A stretch of DNA of 64,000 nt from contig NC_060060.1 in the NCBI RefSeq assembly GCF_020283565.1, positions 22,320,001-22,384,000 of the forward strand, read 5' to 3'. Each line of letters starts with the position of its first letter. Positions within the stretch are counted from its first letter, which is position 1. The DNA is from Trifolium pratense (lineage: Eukaryota; Streptophyta; Magnoliopsida; Fabales; Fabaceae). The position numbers and the translations under genes were made by a program. Positions 1-10,815 of the stretch are shown one piece after another. Below the pieces are notes generated by a model. The model saw only the letters and a program-made list of their open reading frames with translations, was not told the DNA's origin and did not search any database.

Positions 1-195
1 AACGATACGAGACTTTTAAACTGAAATTGAATAGGACAAGAAACATATTCAATAAAGAACATAATCTTTATAACCCAATATTTGGTTCCTATTACTCATT
101 CATACCCATTCACGACGAGAGATTTGAAAGAAAGCATACCTGATGAGAAAGCCATAGTATTTCGATGAGGGAATTACAGGCGGCAGCATCTTCAT
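1..195 (-). CDS. possible first exon(s) of a gene running off the left edge
   Basis: On the minus strand an ATG at 195 opens a short coding stretch (MKMLPPVIPSSKYYGFLI) ending at 140 before a good donor (GTATGC at 139-134). A pyrimidine-poor but plausible acceptor (TTTCAG) ends at 21, and the frame stays open from 20 to 1. This would be exons 195-140 and 20-1 of a gene continuing outside the window. I do not recognise the peptide. An upstream out-of-frame ATG followed by TGA weakens the case. It may be chance. Confidence 0.2.
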
Positions 196-1264
196 AATGT
201 CATAGCTTTGTGACCTAATTTCAAATAGACCACTTCAGTTTAGGCTAAGTTGATAACGACTGCAACACCATTAAACGTTGGACGTGTGGCCCACTTTTAT
301 ATATATACTTGGTAATGAGGGAACGGAAGATATTGGACTGTCCTTCATTTGTAGGCTTACAGATGAATAATTCACTCATTTCATTTCATTAATATTATAA
401 TAATAATGTCTCTTTCCTAGGACCGAAGATTTTGTTCAAAACAATGAAGAGAAGTCTCAAGAACCTACTTGATTGTTGTATTACATGGCACAGGTTTGTA
501 GAGTCTTTCAATCCTGTTTTGAAACACTTAAGTAATAGTGATTTGACCACATTATACAAACAACAACTGACATTGTTTATGACTGTTATCTATGTGAGAA
601 ACAATAACTTTGAACCATGGCGGTTAATATAGGACAACACATTTTCATGGAGATTTTTTCTTATTCTGTTGTCCTTCACTTCATTGTTAGCAAATAGCAT
701 TTGGTTAGAGTACCGCCTTGTCCGCAAATAACCAAAGAAGCACTGAAATTACAAATTTCAGAAATTGATATTTGTGAATGAAAATTCTGAGTTTAGTACT
801 TTAGTTGTTTGTTGTATAATTTGTCATGTATTCCTCAAAAGTTTTCAATAAAAAGGGAAAAGAAATTCATATGCTTATTTTTGTAAACCGAGTTTGTTTC
901 ATAGAGTGGTGCTAAGAAAAAAGATAAACAGCATTCATGTGCTGAAAATATGTAGTCAATGCAGATTTATAAAGAAATTTAGGAGAAGCTATCATATACC
1001 AATAGAGGTTGTGGTTGGCATACTAATGCAAAAGGTCCACAGAAGTTTGGGTTTGCTCCATTTACCCAAACTCCTGAGTGAGGAATTTTGGATTGGGTAG
1101 CCATTATTGTAACTACTATCTGTATCCTGTGATGGAGGAATGGAAAAGGTAAATTTAAAATGTTGTAATGATTCCACAGCCAGTGGGGTAAGAGCCTTTG
1201 CTTGAAATAAATTAAAAAATGAAAGGTTTGAAAAGTAATTAATGCCTTTTAAGCAAAAATCTTA
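196..1264. other. non-coding stretch, nothing recognised
   Basis: AT-rich sequence with only short open frames and no homology that I recognise. A TATA-like run (TATATATA) lies near 300. If the left-edge gene is real, roughly 200-400 would be its promoter and 5' leader. Confidence 0.4.
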
Positions 1265-1817
1265 CCTCTGGTCTAATTTATAAGCAAAAATCCTTAAAAA
1301 AAATTGGCCTCAACTATGGAGGTGATCTCAACTCCTCAAATATAAGCAAATGTCAACTATTTTGTCTACATTTAATGTTATTTTTCTAAAATTATCCTTG
1401 CATTAATTACTTAATGTTGTGAGTAGATGACCATTAATTAGGGGATAGATTAGTAAATGTATTTATTTTTATACATGAAATTAAGAAAATTAAATGCACT
1501 TAACTATCATTCTTAATTAGTATGAAACTATGGTTTTTTTGCTTATAATTGCAACAAAACATAGGTTCACACTTATTAAAAATTAAGAATAAGAATGATA
1601 GTTAAGTGCATTTAATTTTCTTGATTTTATGGAAAACAAATAAACACGTTTACTAATCTACCCTTAATTGATAGTCATCTACTCATAACATTATGTAATT
1701 AATGTAAGGATAATTTTGGAAAATTACCATTAAATGTAGATATAATAGTTGACATTTGCTTATATTTGAGGCCAAAACGTTATGGAGACTTTTGCTTATA
1801 AACAAGGCCACAAGGAG
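1265..1817. mobile_element. Stowaway-like foldback MITE (553 bp)
   Basis: Two long arms, about 1270-1540 and 1570-1812, are imperfect inverted repeats of each other. Both carry TTTATAAGCAAAA near the outer end and a matched AATTAAATGCACTTAACTAT near the centre. The element is bounded by TA on both sides (1263-1264 and 1818-1819), the duplication expected of Tc1/mariner-type MITEs. The ends (CCTCTGG.. and ..CAAGGAG) resemble diverged Stowaway termini. No coding capacity is present. The exact ends are less certain than the foldback itself. Confidence 0.6.
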
Positions 1818-1819
1818 TA

Positions 1820-4800
1820 TTTCATTATGTAAGGGAAACATCTGTCATTACCTTCTAAAATATATGTACAGGACAGTTAAACTATGATGAGTCGCAGGCA
1901 TGAAGTATTATGCTTAACCCCACTGCAGTCACCACTCTCTGAATTTGGATGGGGTCATTTATTTTTTAAAAGAATTTTTAGCTTAATTCCAGGTTATTTT
2001 TTGTCAGCGATCTAATTTAGGCAAAATGTCGGTCTCTATTATTTGTTGTATGCATTTGTTTACTTGTATACTAAAAATGTTTTGTTACAGTGGAGTTCTT
2101 TTGAGACCAAATATGTTAATAGAATTATTCACTGGCATATAGTCTGCTTATTCTGCTGGCTTGCTTCAATTCTTCTTTGGCAGCTTACACCCAATTTTAT
2201 CTCTAAAGACTGCCAGAAAGGTATGCATTTTTTTTATTTATGCTCCCACGGGCTGTGTAAATTGACGTAAATTGTTAGATGTGCTGATTTTTTTTTCTAC
2301 TTTGTTATGTACTTCAATTCAAACTATCATCGATCGTTTTCCAATTTCCACAAATGTCTGACCATACACTTAGTGTATTATATAATTATTCAACAAATTT
2401 TGATGTTCGATTTTATAAGTAGACCTGATCCATATTGTTACTTGAACATCCTCCTTTGCTTATGTTGATATTTAGCTGTAGGAAGCAAAATGTACATACA
2501 TGTGTGCTTGGGAACTTGCTTGGGAACTGGGGAACTGTAAAAAGTTTCCAACAGACAATGTTGAGGCGATGGATTTAAATTGTAGATGTAGCAATAAAAC
2601 ATAGTAACAGGCTAACAGCCCACATGTGTGCTTGGGAACTTGCTGTAATGGTAGGGTTTAAAAAATTCTTATTTACAGAATGAGGTTTCTGAAATCATTA
2701 GTGACTTCTATAGTTTGCTCCACCATGACTATCACACCTCTCTTACACTAAATTTGTGCCAAACTCAAACTCCACTACATAATCATGAGTAATGACCACC
2801 CTTTTCTCATTTCATAGCCATGAAAAACAACCATCCAATAACCCATAACTCATACAACCACCATGAACCCATCTTCAATGACCAGAAGCGTCCCCAAACA
2901 ACCTAGAACGATAGCCAACAACTCTTCCCTATAAATCCAATTGCTAATGCACTCTTGCATCCACAAACTCAATGCGCCAGGCACCAAAACTCAATGCATC
3001 AAATCGTCGTTCTTGGTCACCTCACCATGAATATGAAACATGACACAGACACACTCCTTCAACACGGCTATCTTTTTATACACCACAATCTTCAAGGGAA
3101 TTAGGATTGCAGCCACCTCCCAACCCTGTGCATATGCTCCCTACTGTTGTATCAACATTCGACTGTCAAGTTGCCACTGTCCAAGTCATTGACCAACAAC
3201 CACCAAACCAGTCACCCTACTTCAACCAACTTTCAATCGCAAAACAACTATCACCCTCATGCAAAAATGGACCGGACTTGCCACTTCAACTAAAAACCAG
3301 GTGCAAGGATTTGTGTCTAGTCCAAATGAACCTGGAAGCAGTCTAGCATGAAAATCAGGCCAAAAAAGGGAAACCAACGTAAAACTGGACAAAATTGACA
3401 GTCTGTCATCATGGCTCAGGAATTTTTTTATTTTTTTTTTCTAAAATAAAAACTAACCAATCACTTATACCCTTTACTTGTAGGTGCCTTTTCTGCTTGT
3501 TTTCCTTCCTTTTCCCTCACAAACTAACAACCATCTCTAATTGATAGTTCCTGATTTCCCTTTTTTGTTTCATTTGCAAACAAGCAACAGTAGGTATGGT
3601 TATTGTTCTATTTTAACACCACTTTTATAGATGAAGGATGAAAGAAGGAAATTGTGTTTTTTGATTTTGCTATTGTTCATGATGCTTGAACCAATTGATA
3701 CAAAGTGATTGTTTGTCTATCGTTTTTGTGACTCATTTTCTGCGATCTTGTGTGGATTAGTGGGGATATAAGTTGACCGCACTGTCATTTGAAAGTTCTA
3801 TTATGCATAATGATGCCTTGGAGTTGAGCAATTTTCGAAACACAGGAAAACTCCAAGTGAATGAGCTATGTTTGAATATGATAATGTTAAAATGAAAGGG
3901 GCTATAGGTTATTGTTAATTTGTTATTGGCGATTACATTTTTTTTTAGAACTGCGTTTTTATTGTGTAGCACTTGCTTGAATTTCAGTTTGAGCTTGGAA
4001 TGGTAGAGTTATTTAAAATGTAAACCAACATCGTTTAAAACACTTTAAATATTACCTATTCAATAAGATCCTTGAACTGGTGCCTACGCCTGTTCATTAA
4101 TTCAATTCAACTTGATTGTTTCAAACCAAAGTTGAATAATACATATATGAATCTAAGTTTTGAGAGGAGTGAATTTTGACATGTAACATTAGCATTAAAC
4201 GGTCACATAATCACCTTTGAATGTAGTAGGATGAAAAAATAAAATGATGTAGATATTTTATGATTTAATGGATTAATTTGTTACAAAGAAAATTAAAGAG
4301 TTAACTTGTTATAAATATCTAACTTAAAAGATGGTAAGATGTATTTGGCATTCTCTTTATATACAACTCGATAAAAAAAATAAATTAATCATAAGTATGA
4401 TTTCTTCCCTCCCTTGCAAACATACTCTTCCAAATTAAGGTGTGAAATTTTCCTTCCAATCCATTCCTGCCATCCTCTCTAAAGTGTTCCCCTCTCCATT
4501 CCAAACAAAATCAACCTTAGAGTTCTTATTGTATTTTAGCTAAGATACAATGTTAGCTTATATGTAAAGGAATTGAAACACATGAAGACTTAACTAGACA
4601 GGACTTAACTATCTTTGGCAAAACCCGCCCAATTATGTAAGCTGGAAAATATCTAACATTCGTAATTTGGAATGATGACACGAGTTTGGTGAGAATTCCA
4701 ACAACTAGTATATATAAGAAGCCAAATTGGACTCTTTCTCACACACAATGTGCAGTCTGTCTGGTATTTGTTTCATATGGTCGTTAGTATTGGCGGCTAA

Positions 4801-5128
4801 GTGTATGCCGACATGAAAAAATGTCATCCTTCCCGTAGATTTAGGCTTAGAAGAAATCATTATATGGTTGAGATTCTAAGAGAACTACATTTGTGTTTGT
4901 TCTTCGGTGCAAAAATTGATTTTGATTAAAAATAAATTCAGGGTTTGTTTAATCTGTAAAATAAATTGGGGGCTAGTTTAATCTACAAACGCACGATGAG
5001 TGAAAATTGATTCATGTTTGTATAAGTTAATAATGTAAAAGGGATTATGCTTCTAAAAAAAAAAAATGTAAAACAGATTATTGTATATTCATGTTTTTGG
5101 ATTGTTTGGGTCAAAATTGATTTTAAAT
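1820..5128. other. non-coding stretch, nothing recognised
   Basis: About 3.3 kb with no recognisable exon. 2500-2640 carries a near-duplicate phrase (TGTGTGCTTGGGAACTTGCT, twice). 2700-3350 has a C/A-rich strand bias with a 79-codon open frame but no family resemblance, possibly an old element. The remainder is AT-rich with scattered homopolymers. Confidence 0.4.
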
Positions 5129-5136
5129 GTAAAATT

Positions 5137-5661
5137 CAAGGTTGTCAGAATCGGACCGGTCATCGAACCGGTGAGATCACCGGTTCAAGGTTTAATTGGT
5201 CGGACCGGGTTCAACCGGGATCAAACCGTTTTTAATTATATATATTTTAATTAATATATAAATAAAAATATATGAATAATTGTTCAATATTTCATAATTT
5301 CACACATTAAAAAGATAAAATATCACAAGTCAAAATAAAATAAAATTTATAATTCAAACTAAATGAAAAACAGATGAAAAACAAAAATTCTTCCTATTCC
5401 TACGACGTCGTTGTTTTGTTTCAGATTTTTTTTAAAAAAAAGAAGTTAAAACGACGTCGTCTTGCCCTATTTTTTTTTTAAAAAAAAAAAAATCTGTAAA
5501 ACCGCTTGAACCTCCCCGACAGGTTCGCCGGTTCGATCCCGGTTCACGCGTTTTTTTGCCGGTCGGTTTCCTATCTGTTTTTTTGCTCAAAATCGAACCG
5601 TTTTCATAACCAGTTCACGGTCCGACCGGTTAGAACAGCCGGTCCGGTTTTGATAACCTTG
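5137..5661. mobile_element. hAT-type non-autonomous element, 525 bp, TSD GTAAAATT
   Basis: Terminal inverted repeats begin CAAGGTTGTCAGAATCGG on the left and (reverse complement of the right end) CAAGGTTATCAAAACCGG. The element is flanked by an exact 8-bp direct repeat GTAAAATT at 5129-5136 and 5662-5669, the target-site duplication size of hAT transposases. The GC-rich ends contain repeated ACCGG/CCGGT motifs and the AT-rich middle holds an inverted ACGACGTCGT pair. There is no transposase frame, so it would need an enzyme in trans. Confidence 0.85.
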
Positions 5662-5874
5662 GTAAAATTAATAAAATGAGTTTTAATATTTGTATTAAAA
5701 ATTACCTAGAATAGACTCCCACCACCTAAGATGCTTCTGAGAGCACCACCATGCGCCAAATTAACCGAGTAAATCTCTTTTGGGTCATGCTTCGAAGACC
5801 AGTGGTCTTACATGCGAAACTATTGCTTTGTGGTATTTCAAGTCTAAAGTTACACCAACATAACCAAGACATTG

Positions 5875-5970
5875 ATCTCAAGTGGTTAATGAGTTCTTCC
5901 TAGGACGAATTGTTCGAGAGAATCCGAGTTCTATTCCTGGTGGAAACATTCATAGTCAGACTTTATTTAC
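5875..5970 (+). repeat. SINE-like tRNA-derived repeat, plus orientation
   Basis: The stretch carries a box-A-like AGTGGTTAATGAG and a box-B-like GAGTTCTATTCC followed by TGGTGGAAAC and CTTTATTTACCTC. The same succession of motifs occurs on the minus strand at about 35890-35985, so this is a dispersed family. It lies immediately left of the hAT-type element at 5979. Confidence 0.5.
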
Positions 5971-5978
5971 CTCGCAAC

Positions 5979-6595
5979 CACTAGCGGACATGGGGGTGGG
6001 CTGAGGTGGGCCGCGGCCCACCCCATCCCAAAATATATATTTTTTTATATTAAAGTATTAATTTAAATGTATTATTAATGATTTTAAATCACTCGGCAGA
6101 CATATTTGTACAAATTTTAGTTTAAATATTAATTTAGAGTTTATTATTGATGATTATAAACTTGGTGCACATATTAGTTCAAATATTAGTGTAAATATTA
6201 GTTCATGATTAATTGAATTTATAGTATTAGATAAAATTAGCAATTAAACTAGCATATATAAATATGAAATGACATTAAAAAAATATATTCAATTAATATT
6301 TAATTTTTTAAGTTCTCATTTGTTGCAATTTTAGTCCTATCTCAATTTTTTTTTGTCATAAAAATAGCGAATTTCAATGCCAGAAAAATGTGAATTTTGG
6401 TCTCAAATTTGATATTTCATCTTTGGAGACAATAAATTACTTTTATGGCCAAAAATCACAATTTTTAGAGTAAAAATATAGATTGTTGATACCAAAATTG
6501 TAACCTATGAAAATAGAGGGACCAAAAAATTCAATTCAAAAATAGATCGACTATTTGTCGACCCACCCACAATATTTTTTCCGATTCCGCCACTG
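5979..6595. mobile_element. hAT-type non-autonomous element, 617 bp
   Basis: The left end CACTAGCGGA and the right end (reverse complement) CAGTGGCGGA match a common hAT terminus. The flanks are CTCGCAAC (5971-5978) and CTTGCAAC (6596-6603), an 8-bp duplication with one mismatch. The outer parts share a GGGTGGG/CCCACCC pairing. No coding frame is present. It inserted just downstream of the SINE-like repeat at 5875-5970. Confidence 0.7.
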
Positions 6596-6603
6596 CTTGC
6601 AAC

Positions 6604-7522
6604 CGAATTTTGGATTACCGAAACCTTATTCCCTCAAGAACCAAAAGGTGTAAAAACAATATAATATAATATAATATCTCTATCAATTGAGTTAAGCTAA
6701 CTTACGCTAAGTAACATTTTACTAGTCCTTAAAGTGCCTAAAACAAAAGCAAATGAACCCTATAGTAAGCTTGTAAATTTAAGATAGTTATTTTAGATAT
6801 TGCAGTCCACTATCTTGCTTGTTGAGCTGTCTAGTTAGTACTAGTAATTTTTTACGCATCAAACAAAGAGTGCATCATAAGACTATTTGCTCATTATGGT
6901 TCATGATGATACACTATCTTTAGCTATCTCACCACATTTAAGAGGCACTTTGGTAATGGTGAGCATGGATATGAAGCAATAAAATGGGACGTTGGATCCC
7001 GCGCGAATTGAATTGGGTCAGATCGAGTCAAATAAAACACAGTGGCCAGCCATAGTCATCGACCATAAATGGTTGTAATAAAAACTCTTGGAAAATGAAT
7101 AAGTCTCCCATTAAACACGGTGAAAAGTTTGACCTTAACTAGTACTAGATCTAAATCAATAGTTGAAATAATAAAAACTTGTTGTTAAAGTTCGCGTAAA
7201 TTGGGGCCGGTTGGGGAATTATTTCAACTCTCGGTAAAGATGTTACTTCATGCATTACAGCAACCTTCACATAATTCAATTGGTAGAGATACGTGCTACT
7301 AATATACATAGTAAAAAAAATACATATTATAAGTATAAAGAAGTGGAAAATCTAGAGTTCGAATTTATCCTTTTAAATTTAATAATGTTTCTAGTAGTTA
7401 CTAAGTGAACCATTTTTGAAGGGCTTCTTCCTTTTTTAATCTTAATTACTACATTTTCATTTTTTTAATTGTTGTTTTAAGGTTATTTGCGCATGAAAAT
7501 GGATTTCCTTACAACTTTTGAT
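6604..7522. other. non-coding stretch with a possible SINE fragment
   Basis: AT-rich and without exons. At about 7270-7400 a tRNA-like phrase (CAATTGGTAGAGATACG ... AGAGTTCGAAT) suggests another SINE-type fragment. An (ATATA) run lies near 6660. Confidence 0.35.
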
Positions 7523-7763
7523 CAGGGCCGCTTTGAGTAAGGGCAACATGGTCATTCACTCAGGGCCTAAATAATAAGGGGGTCTCGAAATCAGTTTGTT
7601 AGATAATTTAGAAAATATTTAAGTATTAGTTAATTTTAAAAAATGGTGCAATTTAGATTATGGTCTAGTGGTTTTGTGATTTGTGTGAAATAATGTGCGT
7701 TTATGAGTTCGAGTCAGGGATTGGTTATTATACATAAGCTATCCTTATGCACCATGCATAAGT

Positions 7764-7930
7764 TACTTAGTGCACCCCCCAAATTACTTGTGCACCCCCC
7801 AAATTACTAGCACACCCCCAAATTTCTCATGCACCCCCCAAATTTCTCATGCACCCCCCAAATTACTTGTGCACCCCCAAATTTCTCATGCACCCCAAAA
7901 ATTTCTCGCACACCCCCAATATGACTTTTG
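7764..7930 (+). repeat. C-rich minisatellite, left arm of the MULE
   Basis: About eight degenerate units of roughly 20-21 bp, each with a run of 5-6 C followed by AAATTTCTCATG or a variant. The units are mirrored in inverted orientation at 8589-8740. Confidence 0.85.
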
Positions 7931-8089
7931 CCCCCCAATTTTATTTTTTTGGTCCCCTCCACATTTCTAGCCTAAACCATTTTGTTGTGGGAATGGTTTC
8001 AGAGATATGCACTCCAAAACCATTAAGTGTATAAGATGGTTTTAGAGTACAACCCTATAATTAGAATACAAACAATAATTGTGATTTGA

Positions 8090-8392
8090 AACCATTTAAC
8101 CAACATAATGGTTTCCAGAATTTTTAAAACCATATAAACACACATAAAACCATTTTACAATACAAATGGTTTCAGTGTATAACTATCTGAAACCATTTAA
8201 CCAACATAATGGTTTCCAGAATTTTTAAAACCATAAAAACACACATAAAACCATTTTACAATACAAATGGTTTCAGTGTATAACTATCTGAAACCATTTA
8301 ACCAGCATAATGGTTTCCAGAATTTTTGAAACCATAAAAACACACATAAAACCATTTTACAATACAAATGGTTTTAGTGTATAACTATCTGA
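8090..8392 (+). repeat. tandem repeat, three copies of a 101-bp unit
   Basis: AACCATTTAAC recurs at 8090, 8191, 8292 and 8393, giving three full 101-bp units that differ at only a few positions. Each unit contains AAACCATT/AATGGTTT inverted motifs and so can fold. The array lies at the centre of the Mutator-type element. Confidence 0.9.
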
Positions 8393-8588
8393 AACCATTT
8401 AACTGGTTTTAAATAATGATTATAATTGTACAAAAAAAAACAATTATGATTCTAATTATAGGTTGTACTTCAAAACCATCTTATGCACTTAATGGTTTTG
8501 GAGTGTATATTTTTGAAACCATTCCCACAGCAAAATGGTTTAGGCTTGAAATATGGGGGGTTAAAAAAAAATTGGGCGCACAAGTCAT

Positions 8589-8740
8589 CTGGGGGGTGCG
8601 TGAAAAATTTTGGGGGGTGCGCTAGAAATTTGGGGGGTGCGCGAGAAATTGGGGGGTGCATGAGAAATTTGGGGGGTGCACGAGAAATTTGGGGGTGCGC
8701 GAGTAATTTGGGGGGTATGTGAGAAATTTGGGGGGTGTGA
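8589..8740 (+). repeat. G-rich minisatellite, right arm of the MULE
   Basis: About seven units of the form GAGAAATTTGGGGGGTGCGC, roughly 20-22 bp each, the inverted counterpart of 7764-7930. The regularly spaced runs of 5-6 G could form quadruplexes. Confidence 0.85.
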
Positions 8741-9107
8741 GATTAGGTGTGAGTGTGTGAGTTGAGATTGGCTAGGATTATTACATGTGGATGCTCAATC
8801 TAATGGATGTTATTGACTTATGTACCATGCATAAGGATTACACTTATGTATAATAACTTCTCCCTTCGAGTCATATCTAATACAATTTTTGTATTTTTTT
8901 TATGAAGGATTCAATTTTTAATAAACAACTATCTTTTGAAAAATAAAAAGGGCCTCAATTTTTAGTTTGCATTGAGTCTCAAAATGTGTCGAGGGGCCCT
9001 ATTTTTTATCATCCAATTTTAAATTAATGGCTGGGATCTGCAATTTAATAGTATAATTAAATAGTTCAATCTAAAATTAATGGTTGAGATCAATACCTAG
9101 TATTTAA

Positions 9108-9357
9108 GGATGCATGTTAAGAAGACAAATACTCCATTCATTATCAATTATAAGCAAAAGCAAAAGTTAACTTTTCAGATTCATTAAATAATAAATATAT
9201 CTGACTTATATTATAAATCAAATACATCAATTTTTAAATGAATCTATAAAGTACATTCAATCATTTAAAGTTTAATTTTTTAAAATATTATTTAATGCAT
9301 ATTGACTATTTTTAAGTAGCTTAACACGTGTCATTAAGACACGTGTTAACATGATCC
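9108..9357. mobile_element. related copy of the GTTAAC MITE family (family A)
   Basis: The right end TTAACACGTGTC..GACACGTGTTAACATGATCC matches the right end of the 9707-10806 element, and the left end carries ATGTTAAGAAGACAAAT like that element's inner left arm. The left terminus appears shortened and no clean 9-bp duplication is visible. Confidence 0.45.
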
Positions 9358-9712
9358 TTTAAGATAAATTAGTAGTATTATCCGTTCGAAACAATACATG
9401 CATGAGAGGATCTAAGTCCTAGTTCGGAGGCTACTTTCCGCTCCGTATGTCATACTCCGTAATTGACAAGAAATCCAAGCAAATGATTAACTACATTCAC
9501 AATGGTCCAATTGAAAGATCCAATTCATAACTCGGGTCGGATATATTATCAACACAAGTATTATTGTCTACTTGGTAGATATGGACCACATAGGTATTCC
9601 AAGACATAGAGGTGAAGGATATTAATTAGACAACACAAGGACATGGTTCTGGTGGATAAGGTTCATAATAACTTGAAACTAAAAATCGAAAATTTGTTTA
9701 TAATTAGGAGAA

Positions 9713-9887
9713 GAAAAATGCTAAACAGTGTCCCCGGGGCATTGTTTAAGGAAGCAAATATAGTAATATGACATTAAATTTTGTGCAGTCAACGCCTCGA
9801 AACTCTAAAAAGTATTATTTTCAATTTAAAAATTTCCTTTTTTGGTTTCCTTAACCAGTGCCCCTGGGACACCGGTTAGCATAACCC
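9713..9887. mobile_element. inner MITE (family B), 175 bp, TSD TTAGGAGAA
   Basis: Terminal motifs ATGCTAAACAGTGTCCC and (reverse complement) ATGCTAACCGGTGTCCC are followed on both arms by GGGGCA and TTAAGGAA. The 9-bp duplication TTAGGAGAA lies at 9704-9712 and 9888-9896. The left duplication spans the junction of family A with its target, so this element inserted six bases inside family A after A was in place. Confidence 0.85.
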
Positions 9888-10041
9888 TTAGGAGAATGTT
9901 AACTTGTGCCCTTAAGGCACATGTTAAGAAGATAAATGTGGAAAGTATTTATTGAACTTGTGTTGTATTCAATTCTCTAAACATTAATTCTTTGTATCAT
10001 TAAATGTTATATTTCTATTTTTAGGTAGCTTAACATGTGCC

Positions 10042-10773
10042 TAGGGTTGGGAACAGGCCAGGCCAGACCTTGATAGGCCTGAGCCTGGCCAAACGATTTT
10101 TCTTCAGGACTGAGCCTGGCCTGCGGCCTATCAAATGTTATTTTTTTTGGCCTGACCTGAGGCTTTTAAAAGCCTGGCCTGACCTTGTAGCCTATTTAAA
10201 AGCATGTGTTATATTAAAGTTTCTCTATATATAGTCTTTTTAAATAGGCTAAACAGGCCTTAAAAAGTTCACATTTAAATTTTTATAATTTCTACAACAT
10301 TAAGAAAAAGCTAATAATATGATTAGCACAATAATTAAAAACTAATAAAATAACAAATACGATTACGACAAAGTCGCCATAATACAAATTGTTTGCTAAG
10401 TGTAGTCAGCAACAAGCCAACAACCAAAATATATGATGAGTTGCTACTTGCTCGAGAGAATGAGAGATGGAATGGAGGTAGGGTTTCTATTTTTAATTTA
10501 TATGCGTGAAATATAAAAACAAATATATTTTCTCTGTTTTGTTAAAAAAAAAAACTCTGATATTTTGTATTTATATTATAAGATATAAATAATTATTATT
10601 ATAAACAGACCGGCCTATCAGGCTTCATAGGCCTTTTTAGAAGCATAAGTCTGGTCTATTTATGTAAACAGGCCGTTTTCAAAGCCTAAGCCTGACATTT
10701 TTAATAACCAGGTCAGGCTTATACAGGCCAGGCCGAATGCCCCTGTAGGCCGCCTGGCCTATTCCCAACCCTA
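10042..10773. mobile_element. inner hAT-type element, 732 bp, TSD CATGTGCC
   Basis: Inverted ends TAGGGTTGGGAACAGGCC and (reverse complement) TAGGGTTGGGAATAGGCC are flanked by an exact 8-bp duplication CATGTGCC at 10034-10041 and 10774-10781. Subterminal AGGCCTG/CAGGCC motifs are repeated on both sides. It lies inside the right arm of family A. A 65-codon frame at the left end only reflects these repeats. Confidence 0.9.
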
Positions 10774-10815
10774 CATGTGCCCTTAGTGCACAAGTTAACA
10801 TGACCCTTATAATTA

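Larger units (their letters stand above)
7717..8864. mobile_element. Mutator-type (MULE) non-autonomous element, 1148 bp, TSD TTCGAGTCA
   Basis: Terminal repeats GGGATTGGTTATTATACA (left) and GGGAGAAGTTATTATACA (right, reverse complement) are flanked by an exact 9-bp duplication TTCGAGTCA at 7708-7716 and 8865-8873, the Mutator signature. Inside, the two arms are inverted copies. Each has a GC-skewed minisatellite (CACCCCCCAAAT-type units on the left, ATTTGGGGGGTG-type units on the right), and the centre holds a 101-bp tandem array. The several short open frames through the minisatellite are compositional artefacts. There is no transposase. Confidence 0.85.
7523..9000. mobile_element. possible older hAT-type host element
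   Basis: The left end reads CAGGGCCGCTTTGA and the right end, reverse-complemented, AGGGCCCCTCGACA. These resemble the CAGGGCC class of hAT ends, and the flanks CTTTTGAT and TTTTTTAT agree at 6 of 8 positions. If correct, this element contains a tRNA-like segment (about 7655-7716) and was later split by the Mutator-type insertion at 7717-8864. The evidence is weak because the ends are diverged. Confidence 0.3.
9707..10806. mobile_element. outer member of a triple MITE nest (family A), TSD TTATAATTA
   Basis: The exact 9-bp duplication TTATAATTA occurs at 9698-9706 and 10807-10815. The ends share ATGTTAACTTGTGC followed by a GGGCACATGTTAAG-type second motif, in inverted orientation. Removing the two inner elements and their duplications leaves about 176 bp, a normal MITE length. 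The 9-bp duplication implies Mutator-type mobilisation. It carries no coding sequence. Confidence 0.8.

Noticed and set aside
8470..8722. Overlapping open frames on both strands (63-79 codons)
   Set aside because: Translations of the G-run minisatellite (repetitive Gly/Pro/His), not genes.
7760..8740. Regular short repeats resembling a CRISPR array
   Set aside because: Units are contiguous degenerate minisatellites without unique spacers, inside a Mutator-type element of a plant genome.
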